A DNA stretch of 64,000 nt. It comes from an uncultured Acetatifactor sp. Its GTDB lineage: Bacteria; Bacillota; Clostridia; Lachnospirales; Lachnospiraceae. Made by a program: the position numbers and the translations under genes. The DNA lies in contig CAJGCP010000008.1 of NCBI GenBank assembly GCA_904501885.1, positions 1-64,000 on the forward strand, in the 5' to 3' direction. The notes under the pieces are model-generated. The model made no database searches. It was given only the letters and a program-made list of their open reading frames with translations, and had not been told where the DNA came from. Numbering within the stretch: the first letter of the stretch is position 1; every line of letters starts with the position of its first letter. Shown piece by piece: positions 33,256 to 42,362 of the stretch.

Positions 33256-34197
33256 ATGCAAAAGAGGATTCTCCACACACTCATATTAATCATAGTTTCC
33301 GTTGCTGTCATTGTTGTTCACAATGTACAGACCGCCCTTGCCCAGGAGGAGAAAATGCGCGTGGAGGCAGAGGCGGAGGCGCAGCGTCTCTCCAAGGAGA
33401 GAGCCCAGGCGGCATGGAATGCCATGGACGAAAGCGACCCCTATTTGCATATGGGCACCGCGTCCTCTGTGTCAGATGTGATCTATATGGGGCAGTTGCA
33501 CGAGGATGGGCTTTTGCTGGACAGGACATCGGAGAAGGAAGCACCGGAAGAGCCCTCTATAGGAACGATTTATAAGGCTGCAAAGTCCCGGCTGATTTGT
33601 ATTGATGCAGGGCATTTGGGCTATACCGCAGAAGGATGGAAGAATACCGGATCCGAGAGCGTACATGGTATCGTAGAGCACACCTGGTCGCTGGATGTGG
33701 CGCGGGTGGTCAGAGATGAGTTGATTGACCGAGGATATGATGTATATATGGTCCGTGATACGGATGTTTGGAAGGAGTTTCCTTACGACTTGGGTGAGCG
33801 TCAGTTATTCATCAATGAAATGCAGTGCGACGCTATGGTTGCCATTCACTGGGACGGACTTGACCAAGAAGAGGTGGATGGATATCACACCATTTACAAA
33901 GGAAGTAAAGACAGTGATAATTATCTCCTGGCGAAGACCCTCAGTGATGAATATGGTAAAGCTGTCAGCGGTGTTATATCCAGATATCATACCCCCATGG
34001 ACCGAGACGATTTGTGGCAGTTGAATTGGGCGGACAAAAGGATGGCGACGGTTATCCTGGAATGCGGGTTCTGTACCAATTATCACGATGCAACATGGTT
34101 AGAGAATAAGAAAAATTTCCAGACCATCGCAGAAGGAATTGCCAACGGGTTGGACAAGTTCTTTGAATTGAAAGACGCCAGGGATGCACAGAATTGA
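33256..34197 (+). CDS. N-acetylmuramoyl-L-alanine amidase (Amidase_3)
   Basis: The 313-residue protein has one N-terminal signal or anchor (about 6-28), an Ala/Glu-rich coiled linker, and an Amidase_3 domain (about 110-300). The zinc ligands are seen in IDAGHLG, VEHTWSLD and AIHWDG, with the catalytic Glu in ILECGF. It cleaves the stem peptide from muramic acid outside the membrane. CwlD of the spore cortex pathway belongs to the same family, but the identity is open. It is a single gene ending at a hairpin. Confidence 0.85.
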   Translation: MQKRILHTLILIIVSVAVIVVHNVQTALAQEEKMRVEAEAEAQRLSKERAQAAWNAMDESDPYLHMGTASSVSDVIYMGQLHEDGLLLDRTSEKEAPEEPSIGTIYKAAKSRLICIDAGHLGYTAEGWKNTGSESVHGIVEHTWSLDVARVVRDELIDRGYDVYMVRDTDVWKEFPYDLGERQLFINEMQCDAMVAIHWDGLDQEEVDGYHTIYKGSKDSDNYLLAKTLSDEYGKAVSGVISRYHTPMDRDDLWQLNWADKRMATVILECGFCTNYHDATWLENKKNFQTIAEGIANGLDKFFELKDARDAQN

Positions 34198-34234
34198 GAA
34201 GTGATTGGCGTAAAGAAATATTTATCATAAATCA

Positions 34235-34262
34235 AAACAGCCTCCTTTACAGGGGGCTGTTT
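34235..34262. terminator. hairpin between the amidase and DUF1294 genes
   Basis: AAACAGCCTCC, loop TTTACA and GGGGGCTGTTT (one G-T pair). It spans the end of the DUF1294 gene. T-tracts are short on both sides. Confidence 0.5.
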
Positions 34263-34519
34263 ATGTATATCAGTATAGCAAGTTGTATCAGAAAAATAAA
34301 GGGCAACCCCAAGCGGAAATACCAATGCTTGGTTTTGTGCCGAAAGTGGTGCATGCCGATGGTGGAACCCAGTGCACCACCGAAAATAGCGACCATAAAA
34401 AGAGAAGCCTCCGAGATGCGATAAGCACCCCGGATGGCTCTTTTTTTATCCACACCCATCAGGGTATATCCTATTATGTTCATGATAATGGCATATGCAA
34501 TACCAATGTTCTCGATCAT
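34247..34519 (-). CDS. DUF1294 small membrane protein
   Basis: The 90-residue protein has two or three membrane segments and the family motifs GVDKKRA near residue 22 and GGALGSTIGMHHFRHKT near 47. The family function is unknown. It follows argG by 24 bases on the same strand and is probably in its transcript. Confidence 0.8.
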   Translation of the reverse strand: MIENIGIAYAIIMNIIGYTLMGVDKKRAIRGAYRISEASLFMVAIFGGALGSTIGMHHFRHKTKHWYFRLGLPFIFLIQLAILIYINSPL

Positions 34520-34543
34520 AAATTCAATCCTTACCGGTGGAGA

Positions 34544-35767
34544 TTAGTTCAATTCCTCGCCCTGCTCCTGCATCTTCATCGCGCGAACCTTCAGGGAAAG
34601 TCCGAACAGATTGATGAAGCCTTCTGCGTCGTGATGGTCATACAAATCACCGGTGGTGAAGGAAGCAATCTTCTCATTGTACAGAGTGTAAGGAGAAGTG
34701 GTTCCTGCCTTGATGATGTTGCCCTTATAGAGTTTGAATTTCACTTCGCCGGTAACATATTTCTGGGTTTCTTCGATGAATGCCTGCTCTGCCTTGCGCA
34801 GGGGAGTGAACCACTTGCCTTCGTAAACAAGGCTTGCGAAACGGCTGCCCATTTCTTTCTTCATTGCGTAGGTATCGCGGTCCAGAATCAATTCCTCCAA
34901 CTGCTGATGGGCTTCCATCAGGATGGTACCGCCGGGAGTTTCATATACGCCACGGGACTTCATACCAACCACGCGGTTTTCTACGATGTCGATGATACCG
35001 ATGCCATGCTTGCCGCCCAGCTCGTTGAGCTTGTGAATGATGTCAGCAACCTTCATCTTCTGACCGTTTACAGAGGTGGGAACACCTTTTTCAAAAGTCA
35101 TGGTCATATATTCGCCTTCATCGGGTGCCTTTTCAGGAGTCTGGCTAAGTACCAGCAAATGGTCGAAGTTGGGCTCATTTGCAGGGTCTTCCAATTCCAA
35201 ACCTTCGTGGCTGATGTGCCAAATGTTACGGTCACGGCTGTAGGAAGAGTCTGCAGAGAAGGGCAGGTCGATACCATGTGCCTTGCAGTACTCGATTTCA
35301 GATTCACGGGAGTCCATATCCCATTTATCATGTCTCCATGCAGCAATAATCTTAAGGTCGGGTGCCAAAGCTTTGATGCCCAGCTCGAAACGAATCTGGT
35401 CATTTCCCTTACCGGTTGCACCATGGCAGATAGCGGTAGCGCCTTCTTTTCTTGCAATTTCCACTAATTTCTTAGCGATCAAAGGACGAGCCATAGAGGT
35501 ACCCAACAAATACTTGTTTTCATAAATGGCATTTGCCTGAACGCAGGGAACGATGTATTCTTCGCAGAACTCATCAATTACATTTTCGATGTAGAGCTTG
35601 GATGCGCCACAGAATTTCGCTCTTTCGTCCAGTCCGTCTAATTCTTCGGCCTGTCCGCAATCTACGCAAACACAGATTACTTCGTAGTCAAAATTCTCCT
35701 TTAACCAAGGGATGATGGCGGTGGTATCCAATCCGCCGGAATACGCCAAAATAACTTTTTCTTTCAT
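34544..35767 (-). CDS. argG: argininosuccinate synthase
   Basis: This 407-residue enzyme joins citrulline and aspartate using ATP in arginine synthesis. The ATP loop AYSGGLDTTAI is at the N-terminus, and conserved KGNDQIRFE and DRDTYAMKKE segments follow. The ATG at 35767 is preferred over the upstream ATG, because that one overlaps the GGAGGC ribosome binding site. argH is not in the window. The upstream region has a good promoter, a hairpin and ARG-box-like palindromes, so ArgR control is likely. Confidence 0.95.
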   Translation of the reverse strand: MKEKVILAYSGGLDTTAIIPWLKENFDYEVICVCVDCGQAEELDGLDERAKFCGASKLYIENVIDEFCEEYIVPCVQANAIYENKYLLGTSMARPLIAKKLVEIARKEGATAICHGATGKGNDQIRFELGIKALAPDLKIIAAWRHDKWDMDSRESEIEYCKAHGIDLPFSADSSYSRDRNIWHISHEGLELEDPANEPNFDHLLVLSQTPEKAPDEGEYMTMTFEKGVPTSVNGQKMKVADIIHKLNELGGKHGIGIIDIVENRVVGMKSRGVYETPGGTILMEAHQQLEELILDRDTYAMKKEMGSRFASLVYEGKWFTPLRKAEQAFIEETQKYVTGEVKFKLYKGNIIKAGTTSPYTLYNEKIASFTTGDLYDHHDAEGFINLFGLSLKVRAMKMQEQGEELN

Positions 35768-35787
35768 TTTTTTCGCCTCCATATAAA

Positions 35788-35811
35788 AGGTGTCCCGTTT
35801 CTAAGACACCT
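35788..35811 (-). promoter_or_regulatory. leader hairpin of argG
   Basis: Read on the minus strand, AGGTGTC and GACACCT form a 7-bp stem with a 10-base loop, followed by TTTTATATGG just before the argG ribosome binding site. It is terminator-like but with only four T, so it may act in attenuation or RNA stability. Confidence 0.4.
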
Positions 35812-35821
35812 GCTTGCATTC

Positions 35822-35850
35822 ACTATACAACATAAATAGGTAAAATGCAA
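35822..35850 (-). promoter_or_regulatory. sigma-A promoter of argG
   Basis: On the minus strand, TTGCAT (35850-35845), 17 bases and TATAGT (35827-35822). Confidence 0.7.
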
Positions 35851-35859
35851 CCATAAAAA

Positions 35860-35872
35860 TGAATATAATTCA
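35860..35872. promoter_or_regulatory. ARG-box-like palindrome upstream of argG
   Basis: TGAAT-ATA-ATTCA is an exact inverted repeat close to the ArgR/AhrC half-sites (TGAAT...ATTCA), with three bases between the halves where four are usual. It lies ten bases upstream of the argG -35. A degenerate second site (TGCATAAATATGTGAAT) follows at 35880-35896. Confidence 0.5.
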
Positions 35873-35911
35873 AAAATAATGCATAAATATGTGAATAATA
35901 AGGTAAAATAG

Positions 35912-35945
35912 TGCATAAAAGCAAAAAATGATGGTGTTTTATGCA
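35912..35945. repeat. inverted repeat between argG and the solute-binding protein gene
   Basis: TGCATAAAA (35912-35920) and TTTTATGCA (35937-35945) form a perfect 9-bp inverted repeat with a 16-base spacer. The half-sites resemble the TGCAT part of ARG boxes, so this may be a further operator. Confidence 0.4.
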
Positions 35946-36059
35946 TTCGGAGGGGCGATGAAGGGAAAAATATCTTGATTTATTGTCTGATAACCTTATA
36001 ATAATAGGTGTACAATGTAGATGTTTTAGGGAAGATATACATTAAGGATAGGTAACTAT

Positions 36060-37460
36060 ATGAGTATGAAAAAAAGATTGGCGGCAGTGGCTACCATTGT
36101 GGTGATAGCAGCCGCTGTACTATATGGGGCCTGGGTGGATGCCAAGAGAGGCGCTACCATGGGCGGCAATACGGATTTGAACTGGTATGAGAGGGAAGAG
36201 ACCCTGTATTTTTGGTATTCTGACGACAGTATGACCAATTATATCAACAGCGCTGCGGTGGCATTCGGAGAGCAGGAAAAGATCCGTGTGATTCCGGTGC
36301 TGGCTTCCGAGAGCGAATATTTGGAGGCGATTAATCGGGAGTCCATTCATTCGAATCAAGTGCCGGATTTGTATATTGCCAGCAATGACATGTTGGAAAA
36401 GGCATATTTGGCTGGCTTGGCTACTCCCATTGACGATCAGCAGGGTGTGGTGACAGAGGAGAATTTTTCGGAGGGTGCATTCCGTGCGGTAACTTACCAG
36501 GATAAGGTGGTTGCATATCCCTTGTTTTTTGAAACCAGTGCGCTGGTCTATAATAAAAGCTATTTGGAGCAATGGGCCGGTCAGGCCGCCATCCGTGAGA
36601 TTGTGGGCGCGGGTGAGGATGAGAACAACGCAGATTTGGATGCCTCTAATGTGGACCCCGGTATGCTGGAGCAGAAGACCAGGGAACTGCTAAACAATTC
36701 CATTCCCAAGACAGTCTTTGACATTATGAATGTTGCAAATACCTTTAATGTGCCGGAGGGTGTAGAAAGCGTATTGCGTTGGGATGTGTCGGATATTTTC
36801 TACAATTATTGGATTGTGGGAAGATATATGAATGTGGGTGGTGAGAATGGTGATGATCCTACCATTGTCAATATCGGTAGCGCGGAGACCATTGAGTGTT
36901 TGGAAGTTTACAAGGCGCTGAACCAATTCTTCTTTATCGAGTCTGATAAGGTGACTTATGAATCCGTAGTAGACGATTTCTGTCAGGGCAAAATCGTATT
37001 TACTTTTGCCACATCTGATGTGATTCAGAAATTGCGGACTGCAAAGTCCGAGGGCGGCATTTGGTTCGAATATGATATGGCGCCCATGCCCAATGTCAGT
37101 GATTCGTTGCAAAGCCGTGCCGTGTCCGTGACCAGTGGTATTGTTATCAACGGTTATTCCGAACAAAAAGAACTGGCAAATAAGTTCGCGGCCTATCTGG
37201 TGACAGAGTGTGCAGAGTCCCTGTACGAGAGAACCGGTAAACTTTCCGCCAATATCAATACCAATGAAAATGATATGCAGATAAGATTGTTCAAGGAAAT
37301 CTACGCAGATAGTTTGCCCCTGCCTAAGATAATGGAGGCAGAGAATTTCTGGATGCATCTGGAAGCAGTGTTTGCGAAGGTTTGGAACGGAGCAGATGTG
37401 GCTACGGAATTGCAGGCATTGACGGACCAGATTCAAATGCAGATTGATGCCAGTATGTAA
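36060..37460 (+). CDS. orphan membrane-anchored solute-binding protein (family 1)
   Basis: The 466-residue protein has an N-terminal hydrophobic anchor (about 6-26) without a lipobox Cys. The rest is a family 1 (sugar-type) extracellular binding-protein fold: LYFWYSDDS, the QVPDLYIASNDMLEKAY stretch, and YPLFFETSALVYNKSY. No permease or ATPase gene lies beside it. It may serve a transporter encoded elsewhere or act as a sensor. A moderate ribosome binding site (AAGGATAGG) precedes ATG. Confidence 0.75.
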   Translation: MSMKKRLAAVATIVVIAAAVLYGAWVDAKRGATMGGNTDLNWYEREETLYFWYSDDSMTNYINSAAVAFGEQEKIRVIPVLASESEYLEAINRESIHSNQVPDLYIASNDMLEKAYLAGLATPIDDQQGVVTEENFSEGAFRAVTYQDKVVAYPLFFETSALVYNKSYLEQWAGQAAIREIVGAGEDENNADLDASNVDPGMLEQKTRELLNNSIPKTVFDIMNVANTFNVPEGVESVLRWDVSDIFYNYWIVGRYMNVGGENGDDPTIVNIGSAETIECLEVYKALNQFFFIESDKVTYESVVDDFCQGKIVFTFATSDVIQKLRTAKSEGGIWFEYDMAPMPNVSDSLQSRAVSVTSGIVINGYSEQKELANKFAAYLVTECAESLYERTGKLSANINTNENDMQIRLFKEIYADSLPLPKIMEAENFWMHLEAVFAKVWNGADVATELQALTDQIQMQIDASM

Positions 37461-37509
37461 TGCATACATTATCCAATTATGGGATACACTTTTATAAAGG
37501 AGGTATCCT

Positions 37510-37941
37510 ATGATTGGATTTTTTATTGCATTGATTTCAGGCGCTTTGATGAGTATACAGGGGGTGTTTAATACTCAGGTAACCAAGGCGTCGGGCATTT
37601 GGGCGGCCAGTGCTTTTGTACAGTTTACGGCATTGCTGGTGTGCCTTGGAGCATGGCTTACTACAGAGCGGGGGAATCTGATGAAGGTTTTTTCTGTACA
37701 GCCAAAATATATGCTGTTAGGTGGTGCCATCGGTGCATTTATTACCTACACAGTCATTAAGAGTATGGAAAATTTGGGCCCGGCAAGGGCGGTGATGCTC
37801 ATCGTGATTGCTCAGTTGATCACGGCGTATGTGATTGAGTTGCTGGGTATTTTTGAGGTGGAGAAGCAGCCTTGGGAGTGGCGCAAAGCCATCGGTATGG
37901 GTTTGGCCATTATTGGTATTGTGGTATTCAAGTGGAAGTGA
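37510..37941 (+). CDS. DMT-family transporter of the YdcZ (DUF606) type
   Basis: The 143-residue protein has five membrane segments, the half-size typical of the YdcZ family, with GALMSIQGVFNTQ in the first segment and AVMLIVIAQLITAYVIE in the fourth. Such proteins work as dimers. The substrate is unknown. AAAGGAGG precedes the start at good spacing. Confidence 0.82.
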   Translation: MIGFFIALISGALMSIQGVFNTQVTKASGIWAASAFVQFTALLVCLGAWLTTERGNLMKVFSVQPKYMLLGGAIGAFITYTVIKSMENLGPARAVMLIVIAQLITAYVIELLGIFEVEKQPWEWRKAIGMGLAIIGIVVFKWK

Positions 37942-38026
37942 TAGTATAAAAGGGCAACACTGAGAGGCAGTCCCATAACTTGAAAACGCAAGTGTACGAA
38001 ACTTGTGTTTGGAAAGGATGGGAATC

Positions 38027-38638
38027 ATGTTGAGAAAATTTTATAGGATGTTTGTGGGGGTGTGTGCAGTGGCGATGGTAAGTGCCTGTGGCGCCCCTGA
38101 GATGGTACCCATAGGTGAAAGTGAAGTGGGAGAGTTCGCAGAGGCAGATTCTGTGGAATCGGATGCTCCGGAAGAGAATCCTATGGGAAATACAGCGTTG
38201 GGTTCACAAACACCAAAGTACATCCAGGTCTATGTCTGCGGTGCGGTGGTTCGCCCCGGGCTTTACACCGTGATGCAGGATAGCCGGGTGGCAGTAGCGC
38301 TGGAAGCGGCAGGAGGGTTTATGCCGGATGCCGGCAGGGACAGCGTGAATTTGGCAGATTGGCTGAAGGATGGACAAATGGTCTATTTTCCTACCTGTGA
38401 GGAGGAACAACAGACAAAGTTGCGGACGGTAGATGCACAAACCGGTATGGTGAATATCAACACAGCATCTGCGGAGGTGCTTTCTACGCTGCCGGGCATT
38501 GGCGAAAGCAAGGCGGCAGACATCATTTCTTATCGGGAGTCCAATGGTAAGTATCACCGACCGGAAGACATTATGAAGGTGCCGGGGATCAAAGAGAATC
38601 TGTACGCCAAGATTCGTGAAAGAATCGTGGTGGAGTGA
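38027..38638 (+). CDS. comEA: ComEA-like DNA-binding lipoprotein
   Basis: The 203-residue protein has a lipoprotein signal (VSAC, Cys about 21), an SLBB domain (about 65-125, YVCGAVVRPGLYTV), and a C-terminal helix-hairpin-helix pair (VNINTASAEVLSTLPGIGES). ComEA is the surface receptor for double-stranded DNA in natural transformation. Most ComEA proteins are anchored by a membrane helix; a lipid anchor is a variant. ATG at 38027 is preferred since GGAAAGGATGG precedes it. It overlaps comEC by one base. Confidence 0.85.
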   Translation: MLRKFYRMFVGVCAVAMVSACGAPEMVPIGESEVGEFAEADSVESDAPEENPMGNTALGSQTPKYIQVYVCGAVVRPGLYTVMQDSRVAVALEAAGGFMPDAGRDSVNLADWLKDGQMVYFPTCEEEQQTKLRTVDAQTGMVNINTASAEVLSTLPGIGESKAADIISYRESNGKYHRPEDIMKVPGIKENLYAKIRERIVVE

Positions 38639-40953
38639 TGAAGCGGCCCTTGTTTGCCGTGGCCGTGGTATTCGTCATTGTTGCGGCAGTGAGACTGAAG
38701 TGGGACATAGGTATCCATCGTTCCGCAAGAGAACAATATGCAGGCATTCCTGCATATTCTAACATTCAATTGACCGGTCAGGTCTATCAAAAAGATCAAA
38801 AATATCTGTATCTCAAATCTTTGTATGTATCCGAAGAGAACAACAAAAATATAGGGTGGTGTAAGGAATCTGCGGGGGAAGTCCGGGCGAATAAGCTTAG
38901 AGGAAGAGTGCGCTGTGAAATCCCGGAAGGGGACAGTGTATTACAGTCACTGCCCTTGGGGAAAGAGCTTTCGGTTACCGGGGATTTTGTTCCCTTTCGC
39001 CACGCCACCAACGAGGGGGAATTTGATGCCGCTGAGTACTATTTGACTTTGGGTTTATATGGCACACTGCAGGAGGTGCAGTTATATGCCGTTAGCCGGA
39101 CGCATTGGCCCATACGGAATGGGCTTCTACAGATGAAGGTTTTCTTGCAACAGCGCGTTCGAGACAATATCCCGGAAAAGTATGGTGGCATTCTGGAGGC
39201 ACTGTTGTTGGGGGACAGGGAACTGTTAGACCCTCAAGTGCAGCAGTTGTATCAGAGGAATGGGATTTTTCATATTCTCAGCATCTCTTCGTTACATATC
39301 ACCATGATTGGGATGTTTCTGTACCATGTACTTCGCAAGATGGGAGCATCCATTCCTGTGGCGGGCACGGCAGGATGCCTATTGCTGTTGTGTTATGGTA
39401 CTATGACGGGATTCGGGGTGTCGGCCATCCGTGCCATTGGTATGTATTCGGTGAAGATGCTGGGACAAGCGGTGGGACGCACCTATGATATGCTGACGGC
39501 GTTGGGCTTGCTGGGTGGAATTATGGTGACCATACAGCCCTATTATTTGAAAAGTGGGGGCTTTCTCTTGTCCTATACCTGTGTGTTGGGGATAGGTATT
39601 ATGTACCCGATTTTATCCGGGGCGACGGAGGCAATTTTCCCGGGAGAAAGGGGGAAGGCTTTTGTTTTGTCGATTTCTATTTTCCTCACTACATTGCCGT
39701 TACAGCTTTCTTTGTTCTATGAAGTTTCTGTGTATTCTGTGGTACTAAATCTCATTATTATCCCCTTGATGCAGCCGTTGATGATATGCGGATTTTTGTT
39801 TCTGGCATTCCCTGGGATTGGAATTTTTCAATATCCCATCCGTTGGATTTTGGAAGGCTACGAGTGGCTGTGCAGATTATTCGAACATCTGCCGGGCAAT
39901 CGGTGGTGTCCCGGAGCACCGGCTATGGTTTATGTGGTGTTATATTATCTGTTTCTGGGGGTGGGACTGGCAGCGCTTAAGTGTTTGCCGATTTTGCGAA
40001 TGGAATATGGGGCAGAGAAATGGAATTCATACAAAGGGAAATTACTCAAATGGAGATGGGACAAAAGGTGGGGGGCTATCACTTTGTTTTTGATATTTGT
40101 GATGTGTACTTGTCTTGCTGTTTTTTGCATAGGTCAGGGACAGGGACGAACTCGAAATCAGGTAACCTTTCTGGATGTGGGGCAGGGGGATTGTATTTTG
40201 GTGGAGACTGCCGGAGGAGGGCATTATCTGTTTGACTGTGGCAGCAGTAGTCGCAAAAAAGTGGGAGAGTATGTACTGATTCCATACTTGAAGTATCACG
40301 GCATTAAAACTCTGGATGGAGTGTTTGTATCTCACCCGGATGCGGACCATACCAATGGCATAGAGGAATTGTTGCAATTAAGCGAAGAAAATGGTATTGT
40401 CATCCGCCAATTGATTTTACCCAATGTACCTGCTGCCCGGAAGGAATTTGACCGTTTGGATTACGGAACGACAAGATATATTTCCCGCGGGGATGTCTGG
40501 CAGGATGACGGCGCAGTGTTTTCGTGCCTGTATCCAACGAAGGGATTGGACACTGCAGATTCCAACGCCTATTCACAATGTTTTTTGGTCAATTTTCGAG
40601 ATGGGTGGTCGTTGTTACTAATGGGAGATATGGAAGGGGAAGGGGAGCATATGGTTGCAGAAGGCTTGTCTGAACAACTGCAAGACTATGTGGTTCTAAA
40701 GGTGGCTCATCATGGCTCCCGTGGAGGGACATCGATGGAGCTCTTGGAGGAAGTAAGACCGGATATGGCAGTCATTTCCGCAGGACGAAATAATCGCTAT
40801 GGGCATCCTCATAAGGAGGTGCTGGAGCGTCTCGATTCACTTCAAAGTTATGTTTTATCTACAGCTAAGGAAGGCCAAATGCTGATAAAACTATCAGATG
40901 ACATTTTTACATATAAAACAAATAAAGGGGGTAAGTGGTTTGAAGTGGAATAG
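38638..40953 (+). CDS. comEC: ComEC/Rec2 DNA-uptake channel
   Basis: This is a 771-residue membrane protein with an N-terminal OB-like outer domain, a competence domain of many membrane segments (about 190-500), and a C-terminal metallo-beta-lactamase domain (about 515-771). The latter has FLDVGQGDCILVE and the metal motif SHPDADH. ComEC passes single-stranded DNA through the membrane, and the lactamase-like domain may degrade the other strand. Length and motifs are complete. The start overlaps the comEA stop (ATGA). Confidence 0.93.
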   Translation: MKRPLFAVAVVFVIVAAVRLKWDIGIHRSAREQYAGIPAYSNIQLTGQVYQKDQKYLYLKSLYVSEENNKNIGWCKESAGEVRANKLRGRVRCEIPEGDSVLQSLPLGKELSVTGDFVPFRHATNEGEFDAAEYYLTLGLYGTLQEVQLYAVSRTHWPIRNGLLQMKVFLQQRVRDNIPEKYGGILEALLLGDRELLDPQVQQLYQRNGIFHILSISSLHITMIGMFLYHVLRKMGASIPVAGTAGCLLLLCYGTMTGFGVSAIRAIGMYSVKMLGQAVGRTYDMLTALGLLGGIMVTIQPYYLKSGGFLLSYTCVLGIGIMYPILSGATEAIFPGERGKAFVLSISIFLTTLPLQLSLFYEVSVYSVVLNLIIIPLMQPLMICGFLFLAFPGIGIFQYPIRWILEGYEWLCRLFEHLPGNRWCPGAPAMVYVVLYYLFLGVGLAALKCLPILRMEYGAEKWNSYKGKLLKWRWDKRWGAITLFLIFVMCTCLAVFCIGQGQGRTRNQVTFLDVGQGDCILVETAGGGHYLFDCGSSSRKKVGEYVLIPYLKYHGIKTLDGVFVSHPDADHTNGIEELLQLSEENGIVIRQLILPNVPAARKEFDRLDYGTTRYISRGDVWQDDGAVFSCLYPTKGLDTADSNAYSQCFLVNFRDGWSLLLMGDMEGEGEHMVAEGLSEQLQDYVVLKVAHHGSRGGTSMELLEEVRPDMAVISAGRNNRYGHPHKEVLERLDSLQSYVLSTAKEGQMLIKLSDDIFTYKTNKGGKWFEVE

Positions 40954-41479
40954 AAATCGTAAAAACATTGAGGTAATAAAAGATGCCGACGGTAAAAACC
41001 TGGTAATTTTAAATGATATTCGATTTAAGGGAAGACAAAAGATTAACTGGAAAGAGGTGGAGGAGTACCTGAAGGGATATATTGGAAAACATTATGATGT
41101 CCTTGAAACAGCAGATCGAGTTTATATTGGTACAGAGTTTCCTAACGAGTTTAGTCATTCGACGGACACGAAACGATTGAAAGGAGCCAATGCAAAAGCC
41201 AAAGCAAATGTTGCTCAGGCAATTGGAGAATTGATTCAAATTGCATCAAATAGAAGTTTCGCTCGTGATTACGCTTCTAAACATAAGGGGAAAGCCCAAA
41301 ATGGATGGTATCGTTATGATAGTCGTTTTGCGATGCCTGTGTATTCGGAAGAGGGGGTTCTTGAAAGATATAATGTGTTTTCGGTAAGATTACTGGTTAG
41401 ACATGACAGGAACAAGCGCAAATATTTATATGATGTTTTAAGAACAAAAAAAGAAACAAGTAAACCGCTTGAGCAATAG
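40940..41479 (+). CDS. LPD3-like domain protein of likely mobile origin
   Basis: This protein of about 179 residues has a C-terminal segment (about 70-165) with the pattern of LPD3 domains: KGANAKAKANVAQAIGEL, NGWYRYDSRFAMPVY and a final KYLYDVLRTKKE. These domains occur in large polyvalent proteins of phages and conjugative elements. The TTG at 40940 with GGGGGT upstream is preferred. It overlaps the end of comEC by 14 bases. It and the following 150 bases are AT-rich compared with comEC, suggesting an acquired patch. Confidence 0.62.
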   Translation: MKWNRNRKNIEVIKDADGKNLVILNDIRFKGRQKINWKEVEEYLKGYIGKHYDVLETADRVYIGTEFPNEFSHSTDTKRLKGANAKAKANVAQAIGELIQIASNRSFARDYASKHKGKAQNGWYRYDSRFAMPVYSEEGVLERYNVFSVRLLVRHDRNKRKYLYDVLRTKKETSKPLEQ

Positions 41480-41630
41480 CTGTACGGTCGTAAAACTCGT
41501 TTCTTCAAATGAAATATACCATAGTTATATCAAAAAAACAAGCGGAAATTATAAAAACAGCATATTGCTACTTTTACATTTTATTACTATAATGAATTTA
41601 AAACAATTCATGCGAGAGGTGGAACAAACA

Positions 41631-41933
41631 ATGGTAAAACATGTGATTTTGTGGAAAATAAAAGAGCAGTATAGTGAAGCAGAAAAAGAGACGATTAAGG
41701 CGGAGGCGAAGAAGGCGCTGGAGGCCCTGGTGGGTGTGGTGCCCGGACTGACCTTTATGCAGATCAATACCCAAGGGTTGGCTTCTTCCAATGCAGATTT
41801 GATGTTGGATTCTACACTGGTGGATGAAGCGGCACTGAAGGCGTACGCTGTACATCCCGCTCATGTGGAAGTGGCAGATACCAAGGTACGCCCTTTTATG
41901 GAAACCAGACTCTGTCTGGACTATGAAGTGTAA
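41631..41933 (+). CDS. Dabb-type (stress-responsive A/B barrel) protein
   Basis: The 100-residue protein matches the dimeric alpha/beta barrel family: MVKHVILWKIKEQ at the start, a PGLTFMQIN stretch, and YAVHPAHVEVADTKVRPF at the end. Family members have varied or unknown roles. The ATG at 41631 is chosen because GAGAGGTGG lies upstream and the family begins there, although the frame is open for 54 codons more. Confidence 0.85.
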   Translation: MVKHVILWKIKEQYSEAEKETIKAEAKKALEALVGVVPGLTFMQINTQGLASSNADLMLDSTLVDEAALKAYAVHPAHVEVADTKVRPFMETRLCLDYEV

Positions 41934-41962
41934 GAGACTGATCCCGGAATGGAGGAATCAAG

Positions 41963-42304
41963 ATGAAGAGAATACTTTCGTATTTATCCTTATTGGCGGT
42001 GACGATGTTTTTGCTTCCCTGCCTGACAGTGGAATTTGGAGGAGATGGTGGAATGGCCATCGTTTTCCTTTTGTTTTATGTATTTAATCCCATATTGGCA
42101 GCGTTCGTTGGCATCTACGCGGGTATGGACATGAAAACCACATGGTATTTTCCTTTGCTTCTGGCAGTGTGTTTCCTGCCCGGTGTCTGGGTGGCATTCA
42201 CCACTACGGAAATCATGTTCGTGATATATTCCATTTGTTATCTGATTATCGGGTGGGTGGTAATGCTGATTACTTATGGCATCCGAAAACTTCTGAAAAA
42301 ATAA
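41963..42304 (+). CDS. small hydrophobic membrane protein, 113 residues
   Basis: The protein has about four membrane segments and a basic C-terminus (GIRKLLKK). No known family is recognised. It lies 29 bases after the Dabb gene with GGAGGAATCAAG before the start, so it is probably in the same transcript. It ends at a bidirectional hairpin facing holA. Confidence 0.6.
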   Translation: MKRILSYLSLLAVTMFLLPCLTVEFGGDGGMAIVFLLFYVFNPILAAFVGIYAGMDMKTTWYFPLLLAVCFLPGVWVAFTTTEIMFVIYSICYLIIGWVVMLITYGIRKLLKK

Positions 42305-42313
42305 GAAGCATAA

Positions 42314-42362
42314 AAAAACACCTCCGGATCAGAGCAGTCTCTGGTGCCGGAGGTGTTTTTTA
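42314..42362. terminator. bidirectional terminator between small membrane protein and holA
   Basis: AACACCTCCGG (42317-42327) and CCGGAGGTGTT (42347-42357) form a perfect 11-bp stem with A-rich and T-rich flanks. Confidence 0.85.
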
